64,000 bases of DNA from NCBI GenBank assembly GCA_011525915.1, contig WYBM01000030.1, positions 1-64,000 on the forward strand, given 5' to 3'. Made by a program: the position numbers and the translations under genes. Below the pieces are notes generated by a model. That model was not told where the DNA came from. It searched no databases and saw only the letters and a list, made by a program, of their open reading frames with translations. Within the stretch, counting starts at the first letter, position 1. The number at the start of each line of letters is the position of its first letter. Shown here in pieces: positions 53,030-61,629 of the stretch. The stretch comes from Ardenticatenaceae bacterium. GTDB taxonomy: Bacteria; Chloroflexota; Anaerolineae; Promineifilales; Promineifilaceae.

Positions 53030-54181
53030 TCAGGTGTCAAGTTTTCCTTTTACTCCATCATACACCAGAAGCGTCTGGGTGGCCGTCTGTTCCCAGGTGA
53101 AGTTAGCTGCCTGCTGCCCTGCCTTCTGACGCAATTCTTTGGCCAGGTCATCTTGCACGATGGTGGCAATAATAGACCCGGCCATGCCGCGGGCATCGTC
53201 TGGGTCTACGGCAAAACCAGCATCACCCAACACCTCTGGCAGCGAGGTAACATTGGTGGTGACCACCGGCGTGCCGCAAGCCAGCGCCTCTAAAACCGGT
53301 AGGCCAAACCCTTCACGGCGGCTGGGAAACACAAAGGTTTCGGCGTTACGGTACAACACCGGTTTGTCGGCTTCGTCTACATAACCGATCCAGCGCACGT
53401 ACTCCTCTATGTGCAGGTGGCGGATGTACGCATCATAATCGGGATAGCTGGCCGAGGTTTTGCCCGGCTTGCGGCCGGCCAGCACCAGCGGGTATTCATC
53501 ACCCAAGGCCTGACCCACGTAGCTCCAGGCCAGCAGCAGCGTGGTGACATTTTTGTGCAGCTCGTAGCCACCCAGGTAGAGCACGTAAAAGTCCGGCAGG
53601 TCATACTTGCGCAGCACGGCCGTGTCTACCAACGAATTAACACCGGGCCGGTAAGTGGGGGCCGCTGCCAGGTAAATGGGGGTGATCCTGGCCGCCGGGA
53701 TGTGCAGATGGGTAACGATCTCTGCTTTGCTGGCATGGGAATCAGTGATGACATGGCTGGCGCCGCGGGCGCTGGCGGCCATCAGCGCATTGTACAGTTT
53801 GACGGCCGTTTTCCGCCGGTACTCGGGCACAAGCATGGTGGTTAGATCATGCACAGTGACCACCAACGGCGCCGGCGAACGCAGCGGCGCTCCCCAATAG
53901 GGCACGTGCACAACGTCGGCGCCGGCTGCCCGGCACGCCCGGGGAAAGCCAAGCTGCTCAAACCACACTTTGCCCAGGTTACCAGGGCGGGTGGGCACAG
54001 GCCAAAGGCGAACGCCTGGCGGCACATCTTCAGGAAGGGGAGCGCCGGGCAGCTGCGGCCAGACAAGGGTAATGTCCAGGTCAGAGACAAGCCGGTGCAG
54101 GTATTGCACCAGGAAGCGGGTATATTGGCCGCTGCCGCTGTGGGGGTGATTCCAGAAGGTGGCATTGAGGGCAAGGTGCAT
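53030..54181 (-). CDS. GT4-family glycosyltransferase
   Basis: 383 residues with a GT-B fold. The N-terminal SGSGQYTRFLVQYL nucleates the acceptor domain. The C-terminal donor-binding part contains LYLGGYELHKNV, LVLAGRK, RWIGYVDEADKPVLYRNAETFVFPS read as the usual pre-motif, and the E-x7-E motif REGFGLPVLEALACGTPVV. It transfers a sugar from a nucleotide donor, probably a mannosyl- or galactosyltransferase-like enzyme for cell-surface glycans. TTG 54187 is a less likely start. Acceptor unknown. Confidence 0.88.
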   Translation of the reverse strand: MHLALNATFWNHPHSGSGQYTRFLVQYLHRLVSDLDITLVWPQLPGAPLPEDVPPGVRLWPVPTRPGNLGKVWFEQLGFPRACRAAGADVVHVPYWGAPLRSPAPLVVTVHDLTTMLVPEYRRKTAVKLYNALMAASARGASHVITDSHASKAEIVTHLHIPAARITPIYLAAAPTYRPGVNSLVDTAVLRKYDLPDFYVLYLGGYELHKNVTTLLLAWSYVGQALGDEYPLVLAGRKPGKTSASYPDYDAYIRHLHIEEYVRWIGYVDEADKPVLYRNAETFVFPSRREGFGLPVLEALACGTPVVTTNVTSLPEVLGDAGFAVDPDDARGMAGSIIATIVQDDLAKELRQKAGQQAANFTWEQTATQTLLVYDGVKGKLDT

Positions 54182-54197
54182 GGGCAAAGTTTAGTGA

Positions 54198-54590
54198 TCA
54201 GGTAAAGCCTTTGGCAGCCAGGCGCTGCTGCATCTCCTGGCCAAGGGCTTGCAGGGCATTAAACGGCCGTATAAACACCTCAAATTCTATAATTTGCCCG
54301 GCTTCGTTCCAACGTATCAGGTCAATGCCTTTCAGTGAACGGTTGCCTATACGGGCACTAAATTCCAGCGCCCACTGATCGCCGCTTATCAGTTCGCGAT
54401 GGTAAGCAAAATCCGCAAAAATCTCAATGACGGTGCTGAGGACAAAAAAAGTGGGCTCACGGCCGTGATACGGCTGCCACACAAATGGCGAGCGAAAAAC
54501 CACTTCTTCGGCCAGCAAGGCGCTCAACGCCGCCAGGTCATGTTCAAAAACAATGCGGTGCCAATGGTCAAGTTGGGGAGGGTTGTTCAT
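54198..54590 (-). CDS. NTF2/SnoaL-like protein
   Basis: 130 residues from ATG 54590. The pattern LDHWHRIVFEHDLAALSALL, then VVFRSPFVWQPYHGRE, EFSARIGNRSLKGIDLIRW and a final FEVFIRP segment is the cone-shaped NTF2-like fold often used by small isomerases, cyclases or ligand-binding proteins. No strong ribosome-binding site. It lies 32 bases after the kinase-like gene and just before the glycosyltransferase on the same strand. Function not predictable. Confidence 0.65.
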   Translation of the reverse strand: MNNPPQLDHWHRIVFEHDLAALSALLAEEVVFRSPFVWQPYHGREPTFFVLSTVIEIFADFAYHRELISGDQWALEFSARIGNRSLKGIDLIRWNEAGQIIEFEVFIRPFNALQALGQEMQQRLAAKGFT

Positions 54591-54622
54591 GGGCGGGAGT
54601 ATACGGCCGTTTATGATCCCGA

Positions 54623-55588
54623 TCAACGCCTGATACGCCCCGGCAGCACGTAAGGATAGCGCTTGCGCCACAGCCGGTGGAGGAACCGGTCTATACGCCG
54701 GAAGGTGAGGTAAACCTGCCAGATAAGCGCATCTTCACGGTAGTAAGCCTGCACCTCTGACAGCCTGATGGGTTCTATGGGTTGGCCTGCGTCTGCCAGC
54801 AGCCCATTGGCCAGGGTCACAAACCGGGGCACCAGATCAGGTAGTTGTTCTTTGTACAAATTGGCAATAAGGTCAATGATCACCAGACGTTGATCATAAT
54901 AACGCATCAGCACATCTGCCAGGAATAACCAGCGGATGATCCAGCGCATAAAGCTGGGCGCACTGCGCAGGAACAGCTCCGGGTCCAACTGCTCAACCCC
55001 TTCTTTTTGCATAAGGGGGGAACTGGTGTCCAGATAGGCCAGCTGCATAACATCTGGCAGCGCCGTGCCGTCATAGTCAGAAATAACCCAGTTAGACAAC
55101 TGCCCATCCATCCCCATTTCCAAGCGGCCCCGATAGGCCTGGTTAAAGCGGAACACTTTGTCAACTTCATGGAAAACGGCCGTAAATAACCGCTCCTGCT
55201 CTGCCGCCGGCAGCCGGTGTAAGGCCTGGCTGGCAATAGCCTGAGGGTTAAGTTTAGGTTGAATGAGGTAGATGACCGGACGGCCGTCTGGCCCCCACAC
55301 CAACATGGTGTCCCCGGACACCGGCTGCAACCCCACCCGCTGTGCCAACAGGCCCATGGCCTCATGATAAAGCACCACATAGGCATCTGCCTCTGCCTCA
55401 TCTACAAACATCGGCATTCGCTTAAAGGCCAGCGTACCGTCCAGGGCATCAATGGCCAGAACCGTGCTGATTTCGCCATAACCCAGGATCCGTGCGGGCA
55501 TGGCCCCCGCCTCTGGTTTCAGAGGATCAAACTGTGCTTCAAACGCCTGCAAACGGGCGGACTCTATCATGGTAACATCCGCGTCCAT
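54623..55588 (-). CDS. Uncharacterised protein, possibly kinase-like fold
   Basis: 321 residues. I do not firmly recognise the family; it may be DUF6206-like. The N-terminal part (ILGYGEISTVLAIDALDGTLAFKRM) looks like the glycine-rich loop and Lys of an aminoglycoside-phosphotransferase or protein-kinase fold, followed by a helix and an IYLIQPKL hinge-like strand. A later NWVISDYDGTALPD and AYLDTSSP could be catalytic and metal-binding segments. The ATG immediately follows the TGA of the aminotransferase gene (TGAATG), so the two are translationally coupled and probably share a pathway. Confidence 0.5.
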   Translation of the reverse strand: MDADVTMIESARLQAFEAQFDPLKPEAGAMPARILGYGEISTVLAIDALDGTLAFKRMPMFVDEAEADAYVVLYHEAMGLLAQRVGLQPVSGDTMLVWGPDGRPVIYLIQPKLNPQAIASQALHRLPAAEQERLFTAVFHEVDKVFRFNQAYRGRLEMGMDGQLSNWVISDYDGTALPDVMQLAYLDTSSPLMQKEGVEQLDPELFLRSAPSFMRWIIRWLFLADVLMRYYDQRLVIIDLIANLYKEQLPDLVPRFVTLANGLLADAGQPIEPIRLSEVQAYYREDALIWQVYLTFRRIDRFLHRLWRKRYPYVLPGRIRR

Positions 55589-56842
55589 TCAACCAGAAAT
55601 TTGCTGCACCATCCGTTCCATATCAGTGAGCGCAGCGTCAGCCCGTTCCACTACTTCAAGCGCCAGGTCATGACTGATGGTCAATGGCGGCATAAGTTGG
55701 GCAATACGTTTGTCATTGTTGGCATAAACGCTAAGCAGGCCGTGGTCATAAGCCGCCTTGGTGAAAAAGGGGCCGCAGAATTCATGCGCCATCTCAATGC
55801 CCATCATCAACCCCTTTTGCCGCAGCCGCACCAGCAAAGGGTGTTTTTCTTGCAGGCGGGCAAAACCTTCGGCAAAAATGGCCGCCATCTCATTCACATG
55901 GGCCAAAAAGGCCGGGTCAGCAGAAATCTCCAACACCTTAAGTGCCACCACACAGCCCAACTCGGCCCCGCCATATGTAGAGATGTGGATGAAGGGGTCT
56001 GCATGAAACACCGATTCCAGTTCCGGACGAAAGCAGGTGGCGGTGATGGGGTAAATGCCGCCAGACAGCCCTTTGCCAATGATCATGATGTCTGGGGTAA
56101 CCTCAAAGTGTTCAAACGCCCATAACTTGCCGGTGCGCCCCAACCCGGCCTGCACTTCATCCAAAATGAGCAGCGCCCCGTGCCGGCTGCACATCTGGCG
56201 TATCTGGGGTAGGTACTCTGGCGGCGGCATGGGCATGCCAGACGTGGCAGGCATGGTCTCCAAAATGACGGCGGCGGTCTGGTTGCTCATGGCCGCCGCC
56301 AGTTCAGCCACATCACCAAAGGGAACTTGCCCAAAACCGGGCCCGCGGGCGCCAAACGGTTGGAAATACTTCTCATCCCCGGCCGCCAGCGCCAGCCCGG
56401 TATGGCCATGATAGCCGCCCAATACGGAGATCACCTGCTGCCTGCCCGTATAACCACGGGCCACCTTAATGGCCAGGTCTACCGCTTCACCACCGCTGAC
56501 GCCAAAAACGGTATAGGCAATCTCCGGCGGTGTCAGTGCCGCCAGCCGTGCTGCCAGCGCCGCCCGATATTGGCTGATCAGGTGGTGGTTGCCAATGTCT
56601 AGTGTGCCCAACGCTTCTTGCAGCGCAGCAATCACAGCCGGGTGGCGATGGCCCAGGTTAAAGACGCCGCCGTTACAGTGGCAGTCCAACAGCCTCTTTT
56701 CCCCCTTCATGTCCCACATAAAGGGGCCTTCACGGGCACCCAACACAAAATCAATGTCTGCCTGTTGAAAGAAGGCGGCTTTGCCCGAGGATACATGACG
56801 GGCAAACTGTTGGATCACGGCCGTTTTTTCATCTATGGGCAT
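55589..56842 (-). CDS. Class III aminotransferase
   Basis: 417 residues, PLP-dependent. Features are GVFNLGHRHPAVIAAL, the phosphate-binding FGVSGGEAVDLAIKVARG, GGYHGHTGLAL, the DEVQAGLGRTG motif (229-239) that orients the cofactor ring, and the Schiff-base Lys257 in IIGKGLSGG. It resembles acetylornithine/4-aminobutyrate/glutamate-1-semialdehyde-type enzymes, but the substrate cannot be told. It starts 4 bases after the nitroreductase-like gene and is coupled to the kinase-like gene after it, so this looks like a small biosynthetic operon rather than arginine metabolism. Confidence 0.88.
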   Translation of the reverse strand: MPIDEKTAVIQQFARHVSSGKAAFFQQADIDFVLGAREGPFMWDMKGEKRLLDCHCNGGVFNLGHRHPAVIAALQEALGTLDIGNHHLISQYRAALAARLAALTPPEIAYTVFGVSGGEAVDLAIKVARGYTGRQQVISVLGGYHGHTGLALAAGDEKYFQPFGARGPGFGQVPFGDVAELAAAMSNQTAAVILETMPATSGMPMPPPEYLPQIRQMCSRHGALLILDEVQAGLGRTGKLWAFEHFEVTPDIMIIGKGLSGGIYPITATCFRPELESVFHADPFIHISTYGGAELGCVVALKVLEISADPAFLAHVNEMAAIFAEGFARLQEKHPLLVRLRQKGLMMGIEMAHEFCGPFFTKAAYDHGLLSVYANNDKRIAQLMPPLTISHDLALEVVERADAALTDMERMVQQISG

Positions 56843-56846
56843 GTTC

Positions 56847-57413
56847 TCACCCCTTTCGACGCCGCCATAACAGCCACGGTAGCCCCATCATTACCAGCGC
56901 CGGCCACACCCAGGCCAGTTCACCCGGACCCCCAGGGCCAGTACACGCCACCAGGCGCTCAATCTTGATCAGCCGGTACGTGCTGGTAGCGGCCTCCAAG
57001 TCGGCATCTGCCATGTGACGCGGGTTAAGGCCGGCGGCATAGGCGGCAAAACCACTGGCTATCAGCACCTGCCGCAGCAAAGGTAAACGATTTGCAGCAT
57101 CAGACACATCCACGGCCGTGCCCGCCCACCAGCCATCTGGCAGCCACACCTCAACCTCTGGTTGGGCCCTGACGTTACGGTACCAGTCAGAGATGCGGCC
57201 AAACCCGGCCGTGCAGTAGATGTCACCATCGATCACGACATAATTTACGGGCGTCCGACGGCGCAAGCCAGACTTTCGCCCGGTGTGGGTAATGACCATG
57301 ATGCGTCCACCTACAGCCGGCCAGGCATTGAGCCAGCCGCCTAATCCCAGCCGCCACACCAGCAACATAAAGCGGTTTAAGTATTTAAAACCTTGTCGCA
57401 TGAATTCTTCCAT
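56847..57413 (-). CDS. Deazaflavin (F420)-dependent nitroreductase-family protein
   Basis: 188 residues with the split beta-barrel pattern of the Ddn/DUF385 family: ITHTGRKSGLRRRTPVNYV, GDIYCTAGFGRISDWYRNV and AQPEVEVW. These proteins usually reduce quinones or other substrates with F420H2. A C-terminal hydrophobic helix followed by WRRRKG could anchor it to the membrane. First gene of the run 57413-54198. F420 use is inferred from the family only. Confidence 0.75.
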   Translation of the reverse strand: MEEFMRQGFKYLNRFMLLVWRLGLGGWLNAWPAVGGRIMVITHTGRKSGLRRRTPVNYVVIDGDIYCTAGFGRISDWYRNVRAQPEVEVWLPDGWWAGTAVDVSDAANRLPLLRQVLIASGFAAYAAGLNPRHMADADLEAATSTYRLIKIERLVACTGPGGPGELAWVWPALVMMGLPWLLWRRRKG

Positions 57414-57517
57414 AGTGCCTCACTATACCATGTAATCTCGCCGGAGCCAGGCAAATCTAACCCGATTGTTTACAAGATCAGGGCCTCTTGAACGAGCGCC
57501 GCACTTGGCAACACCGT

Positions 57518-58528
57518 TTATCTTATCAAAGACAAAGCTGCGGCTATAATACGGCTTACATTAGGCAATGTCTCATCTTCCAGATGGCGAGCGTAAGGGA
57601 TGGTAGTTTGGGTGCAAACGCGACCGTAACGCACTGAGAGCCCGGCCTCTAACACCACGGCAGCCAACTCACCAGACAGTCCACATGCCTGGTAATCTTC
57701 GTCTACTACCAATAGTCGTTTGGTTTTGGCCACGGCCTTACAAACGGCCGTTTTGTCTAGGGGAGATACAGTGCGCAAATCGAGTACGCCGGCCGAAACC
57801 CCCTCTGCTTGCAACCTATCTGCCGCTGCCATAGACCGGTGCACACCTACCCCCACGCTAACCAGCGTTAGATCATCCCCAACCCGGCGCAGAATAGCCT
57901 GCCCCAGGGGCAGTGGCTGCCATGGTTGTGAAACTACGCCTTCCCGCCCTTGGGCAGGCACATCATAGGTCACTGTCTGGCGCCCACCAGACCCCAACGA
58001 AGCCAGCCAATGATCTGAAAGCAATTTATGCTCCATGAATATGGCCGGGCCATCGTGGGCCAGGCAGGCCAAAAACAAACCACCAGCGTCTGCCGGGTCA
58101 GCAGGCACGGCAACTACCAGGCCGGGGATATGTGCCAACCAGCCCCATAGGCTCTGCTGGTGCTGCCCACCGTCACCATAGCCACCGCCGCAGGGCATGC
58201 GTACCACCAACGGCACAGACCACCGACCGCCAGAAAAGCATTCAACCTTGGCAGCGTGGTTCAACAAGGCATCTATAGCTACACCGACAAAATCTACCAT
58301 GATCAATTCTGCTACCGGGCGTAACCCCGCCATGGCCGCTGCCACACCTGCCCCCACAAAAGCAGCTTCGCTAATCGGTGTATTGCGTACACGTTCTGGG
58401 CCAAAGCGGACAAAAAGATTGCGGCGCATTCCCTGTACATCTTCACCCCAAACAATGATAGTGGGATCATCAGCCATGGCTTGCGCCAGCACCTCCTCAA
58501 CGGCCTGATCAAAGGTTATCGTTTTCAT
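57518..58528 (-). CDS. 2-oxo acid dehydrogenase E1 component, beta subunit
   Basis: 336 residues. The N-terminal pyrimidine-binding domain has GEDVQGMRRNLF, RNTPISEAAFVGAGVAAAM and the MPCGGGYGDGGQHQQS segment. The C-terminal transketolase domain contains LVSVGVGVHRSMAAADRL and DLRTVSPLDK. It forms the thiamine-diphosphate E1 with the alpha subunit next to it, whose stop overlaps this start by four bases. Substrate could be pyruvate, acetoin or branched-chain 2-oxo acids. No E2 or E3 gene is beside it in this window. Confidence 0.9.
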   Translation of the reverse strand: MKTITFDQAVEEVLAQAMADDPTIIVWGEDVQGMRRNLFVRFGPERVRNTPISEAAFVGAGVAAAMAGLRPVAELIMVDFVGVAIDALLNHAAKVECFSGGRWSVPLVVRMPCGGGYGDGGQHQQSLWGWLAHIPGLVVAVPADPADAGGLFLACLAHDGPAIFMEHKLLSDHWLASLGSGGRQTVTYDVPAQGREGVVSQPWQPLPLGQAILRRVGDDLTLVSVGVGVHRSMAAADRLQAEGVSAGVLDLRTVSPLDKTAVCKAVAKTKRLLVVDEDYQACGLSGELAAVVLEAGLSVRYGRVCTQTTIPYARHLEDETLPNVSRIIAAALSLIR

Positions 58529-59556
58529 TCGGAGCCTGCCTGTGAGGCCACGGCCGTGTCTACTGCCAGTTCAATCTCACGACACACCGCTTCTTCCAAT
58601 CGTTGCAAGCGCGGTTCGTCAGCCAACAAGAGAGCACGCGTACAGGTCAGCGGATCGGTACAGGGGTTTTGATGATCTTTTTGCGACTTTCTAACCAGAG
58701 ACAAGACCCATTTCAGATTGGTCAGTCGTTCCCGCAAGGGCGCACCATCACCCTGCAGCAGCGCACGCGCCAACGGGCCGGCAGCGGGCAGCATCGCTTG
58801 TGCCGGTCGTCGCCACATCTGTAAAAGTGGGTCCCCCAGAAAATGCCCTTCCAGATGGGCACAATGTACGTGCAAAAATGCCGGGCCTTCTCCCAGGCGG
58901 GCGCGGGCAATAACGTCTTGGGCCACAAACCATACGGCCGTGACATCCCACCCATCTACCGCTATCGGTGCCAGCCCAAACCCCTTTGCCCGGTCAGCCA
59001 GTGTGCCCCCACGCACCAGCGCGGATTCAGTAGCTATTGCCCAGCCGTTGTCTTTACATACAAATACAACCGGCAACTGCCAAACCACCGCCAGATTCAA
59101 AGATTCCAGCAACATTCCCTGGTTCATGGCCCCTTCACCAAAAAAGGCAACAGCGATCTTGCCTGGCCGTAACTGGCGGTTTGCCAGGGCGAAGCCCACA
59201 GCCATCGGGCCGGCAGCGCCAACAATGCCAGAAGAAGCGGCCAGATGCTCCTGGGAAAACAGGTGCATGTGCCCACCCTGGCCACCACCCAGTCCGCCGG
59301 GGAGTCCCAACATTTCCCGCAAAAGGGCTACCAGGTTAAGGCCTCGCATCACCAAGGGCGGCGTACCCCGATGGTCCAGGGCCAGCGCGTCACCGTCCGT
59401 TAACTGGCACACCACGCCGGCCACCGCCGCTTCCTCGCCAGTGCCCAGGTGCATTTCACCGGAGATATCCCCTGCTTGCCACAAACGGGCAACGGCCGTT
59501 TCTAATAGACGGCTGCGTAACATCTGCCGATAAAGTTCCCACACATCAGGTTCCAT
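58525..59556 (-). CDS. 2-oxo acid dehydrogenase E1 component, alpha subunit
   Basis: About 343 residues from ATG 59556; in-frame starts at 59589 and GTG 59634 are possible. The thiamine diphosphate-binding motif is present as FFGEGAMNQG ... CKDNGWAIATES. HLGTGEEAAVAGV, DHRGTPPLVMRG and GGQGGHMHLF are typical of the family (AcoA/PdhA). Overlap with the beta subunit gene (ATGA) indicates stoichiometric synthesis. A long inverted repeat lies in the leader. Specificity undetermined. Confidence 0.88.
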   Translation of the reverse strand: MEPDVWELYRQMLRSRLLETAVARLWQAGDISGEMHLGTGEEAAVAGVVCQLTDGDALALDHRGTPPLVMRGLNLVALLREMLGLPGGLGGGQGGHMHLFSQEHLAASSGIVGAAGPMAVGFALANRQLRPGKIAVAFFGEGAMNQGMLLESLNLAVVWQLPVVFVCKDNGWAIATESALVRGGTLADRAKGFGLAPIAVDGWDVTAVWFVAQDVIARARLGEGPAFLHVHCAHLEGHFLGDPLLQMWRRPAQAMLPAAGPLARALLQGDGAPLRERLTNLKWVLSLVRKSQKDHQNPCTDPLTCTRALLLADEPRLQRLEEAVCREIELAVDTAVASQAGSE

Positions 59557-59681
59557 GGGGCTTGGTAATTGGCAACAATTATTCAACATAAAGATCGTTT
59601 TAAGTGCTGCCGATTCCTCGAGAAAACCACACAAAACTGGCGTGTTAGATTTGCCAAAACTGTGTGCGGTTTACCCAAAAC

Positions 59682-59730
59682 GATTGGCGGCGGCGATAAA
59701 CAGAAATTGATCAAATGGCCGCCGCCAATC
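59682..59730. other. Inverted repeat in divergent intergenic region 59557-59930
   Basis: GATTGGCGGCGGC (59682-59694) and its exact complement (59718-59730) flank a 23-base loop. A weaker inverted repeat (AAACC-CACACA / TGTGTG-GGTTT, about 59625-59675) lies beside it. An isolated TATAAT at 59785-59790 could be the -10 of the plus-strand kinase gene. No gene is supported in 59557-59930. Confidence 0.5.
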
Positions 59731-59930
59731 ACTCAAACGATAAAACCAGCTGCCTTGCTGCAGGTCTACCTGCCCTACAAGCACTATAATAAACCTATGA
59801 ACAAGAGAGAAAGTAGCAGAAGGCAGGCAAAAGTGTGATCTTTGTCATATCAGACACAGAGCACTGCCGTCTCTACCCCCATGACTGCTGGCCTCTTGCC
59901 ACCTCATGACCTAATCACTACACTTCCACC

Positions 59931-61565
59931 ATGCCTACACGCGCCACCTCTACGCGACCTCAGGCGGTTACCGCCCTGCGCCAGATGGCCCGAGCCCTTA
60001 GTGCAGCCTGGGACCTGGACACCACCCTGGACCTGATCGCTCGTAAGACAACAGAGGTCATGCATGTAGATTCCTGTTCTATCTATTTGCTGGACCCTGA
60101 CGGCGACACACTGCGTTTGCAAGCCAGCACCGGTCTGGCCAAACGGGCGGTGGGCCGGGCCACGCTCAGGGTAGGTGAGGGCATGACAGGCCATGCCGTC
60201 CAGACAAACCAGCCGGTTTATGCCATAGATGCCCAACATGCCCCCCATTTTAAGTGGTTAGATGAAGCAGATGAGACGCCCTTTCGGTCATTACTGGCCA
60301 CACCCTTAACCATTGAAGCGGCGGTGATTGGCGCGATGAACGTGCAAACGATACGGCCGTATACCTTTACCCTGGCTGACATAGAAATCCTATCACTCAT
60401 TGGCGACCTGGCGGCGGGCGCCCTGGCCAAAGCCCAACTGTATGATAAGCAGCGGCGGCAGCTGGCAGAAATGCGCGCCCTGGCCCAGGTAAGCGAAGCC
60501 GTCACATCACCGCAGTATCTGGATGACATCCTGGATGTGGTGATGGAGATGGCCGCACAGGTCATGGACACGGCCGTTTGCTCTCTCTTTTTACTCAATG
60601 AAACCGGTACCCACCTGGAACTGCGTTCAGCCCGGCGCACAAATAACCCTTACCGCCACCGCCCACCGCTGCCTGTGGGCGAAGGGGTTACCGGCATCGT
60701 GGCCCAAACAGGTAAACCACTGTACATCGCTGACGTACGGTCAGATGCCCGTTACAAGGGGCACAAACTGGCGCAGGCCGAGGGGTTGGTATCTTTGCTT
60801 TCCGTACCGCTCAGCGTGCGCGACCGGGTGATTGGGGTGCTGAATGGCTATACGGCCGTACCCCGCCACTTTACCAACGAAGAACAAACCTGGTTTGCCA
60901 CCCTGGCCAACCAGACGGCCCTGGCCATTGAAAATGCCCGATTGGTCACCAACACAGCCATCATTCGTGAAATGCACCACCGCATTAAAAATAATCTGCA
61001 AACGGTAGCCATGCTCATGCAGCTGCAGATGTCAGATGCTGACCGCCTGCACGCCCGCGACGTGTTAGAAACCAACATCCACCGCATTCGCAGCATCGCC
61101 GCCGTGCATGAGGTATTGTCAGACAAAGGCTTCCGCCTGGTAGATGTCAAAGACGTGCTGGAACGCATTACCCGTACCACCATCGAAACGATGACAACCC
61201 CTCATCAGGACATACACATTCATGTATTTGGCGAACCATTGCCGCTGCCCAGTCGTGCAGCCACCGCCTTAACCCTGGCTGTCAACGAGTTGGTGCAAAA
61301 TGCACTGGAACATGCCTTTGTGGGCCGGCCGACCGGCCGTATTGATATTTCCTTGGGCCATTCGCCAGATGAATTGATAGTGATTGTCCAGGATAATGGT
61401 CATGGGCTGGCCAGCGACGTCAAACGGGGCCTGGGGTTAGAACTGGTAGAGACGTTGGTGACAGATGATTTGCACGGACGCATCAAGTTCCACAAGCTTC
61501 CGGCGGGTGGGGTAGAAGTCAGCATCCGCATGCCCCGGGCGATTGAGCAAGAATTAGCCCCGTAA
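59931..61565 (+). CDS. GAF-GAF sensor histidine kinase of the HisKA_2 type
   Basis: 544 residues, soluble. GAF 18-170 and GAF 182-340 are followed by a HisKA_2 dimerisation domain (IREMHHRIKNNLQTVAMLM, phospho-acceptor among His349-350) and an HATPase domain (NELVQNALEHA, VQDNGHGLA, GLGLELVETL). This kinase class commonly pairs with ANTAR-type regulators (as EutW/EutV), and one is encoded two genes downstream. The GAFs differ from the operon at 5513-33447, lacking the PHPLLP motif. Stimulus unknown. Confidence 0.9.
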   Translation: MPTRATSTRPQAVTALRQMARALSAAWDLDTTLDLIARKTTEVMHVDSCSIYLLDPDGDTLRLQASTGLAKRAVGRATLRVGEGMTGHAVQTNQPVYAIDAQHAPHFKWLDEADETPFRSLLATPLTIEAAVIGAMNVQTIRPYTFTLADIEILSLIGDLAAGALAKAQLYDKQRRQLAEMRALAQVSEAVTSPQYLDDILDVVMEMAAQVMDTAVCSLFLLNETGTHLELRSARRTNNPYRHRPPLPVGEGVTGIVAQTGKPLYIADVRSDARYKGHKLAQAEGLVSLLSVPLSVRDRVIGVLNGYTAVPRHFTNEEQTWFATLANQTALAIENARLVTNTAIIREMHHRIKNNLQTVAMLMQLQMSDADRLHARDVLETNIHRIRSIAAVHEVLSDKGFRLVDVKDVLERITRTTIETMTTPHQDIHIHVFGEPLPLPSRAATALTLAVNELVQNALEHAFVGRPTGRIDISLGHSPDELIVIVQDNGHGLASDVKRGLGLELVETLVTDDLHGRIKFHKLPAGGVEVSIRMPRAIEQELAP

Positions 61566-61629
61566 GTGATTGTCAGGGCACGGTAATCAGTTATGATTAT
61601 ATGGGTTTGTGAATAGAGGAAATGCCATC

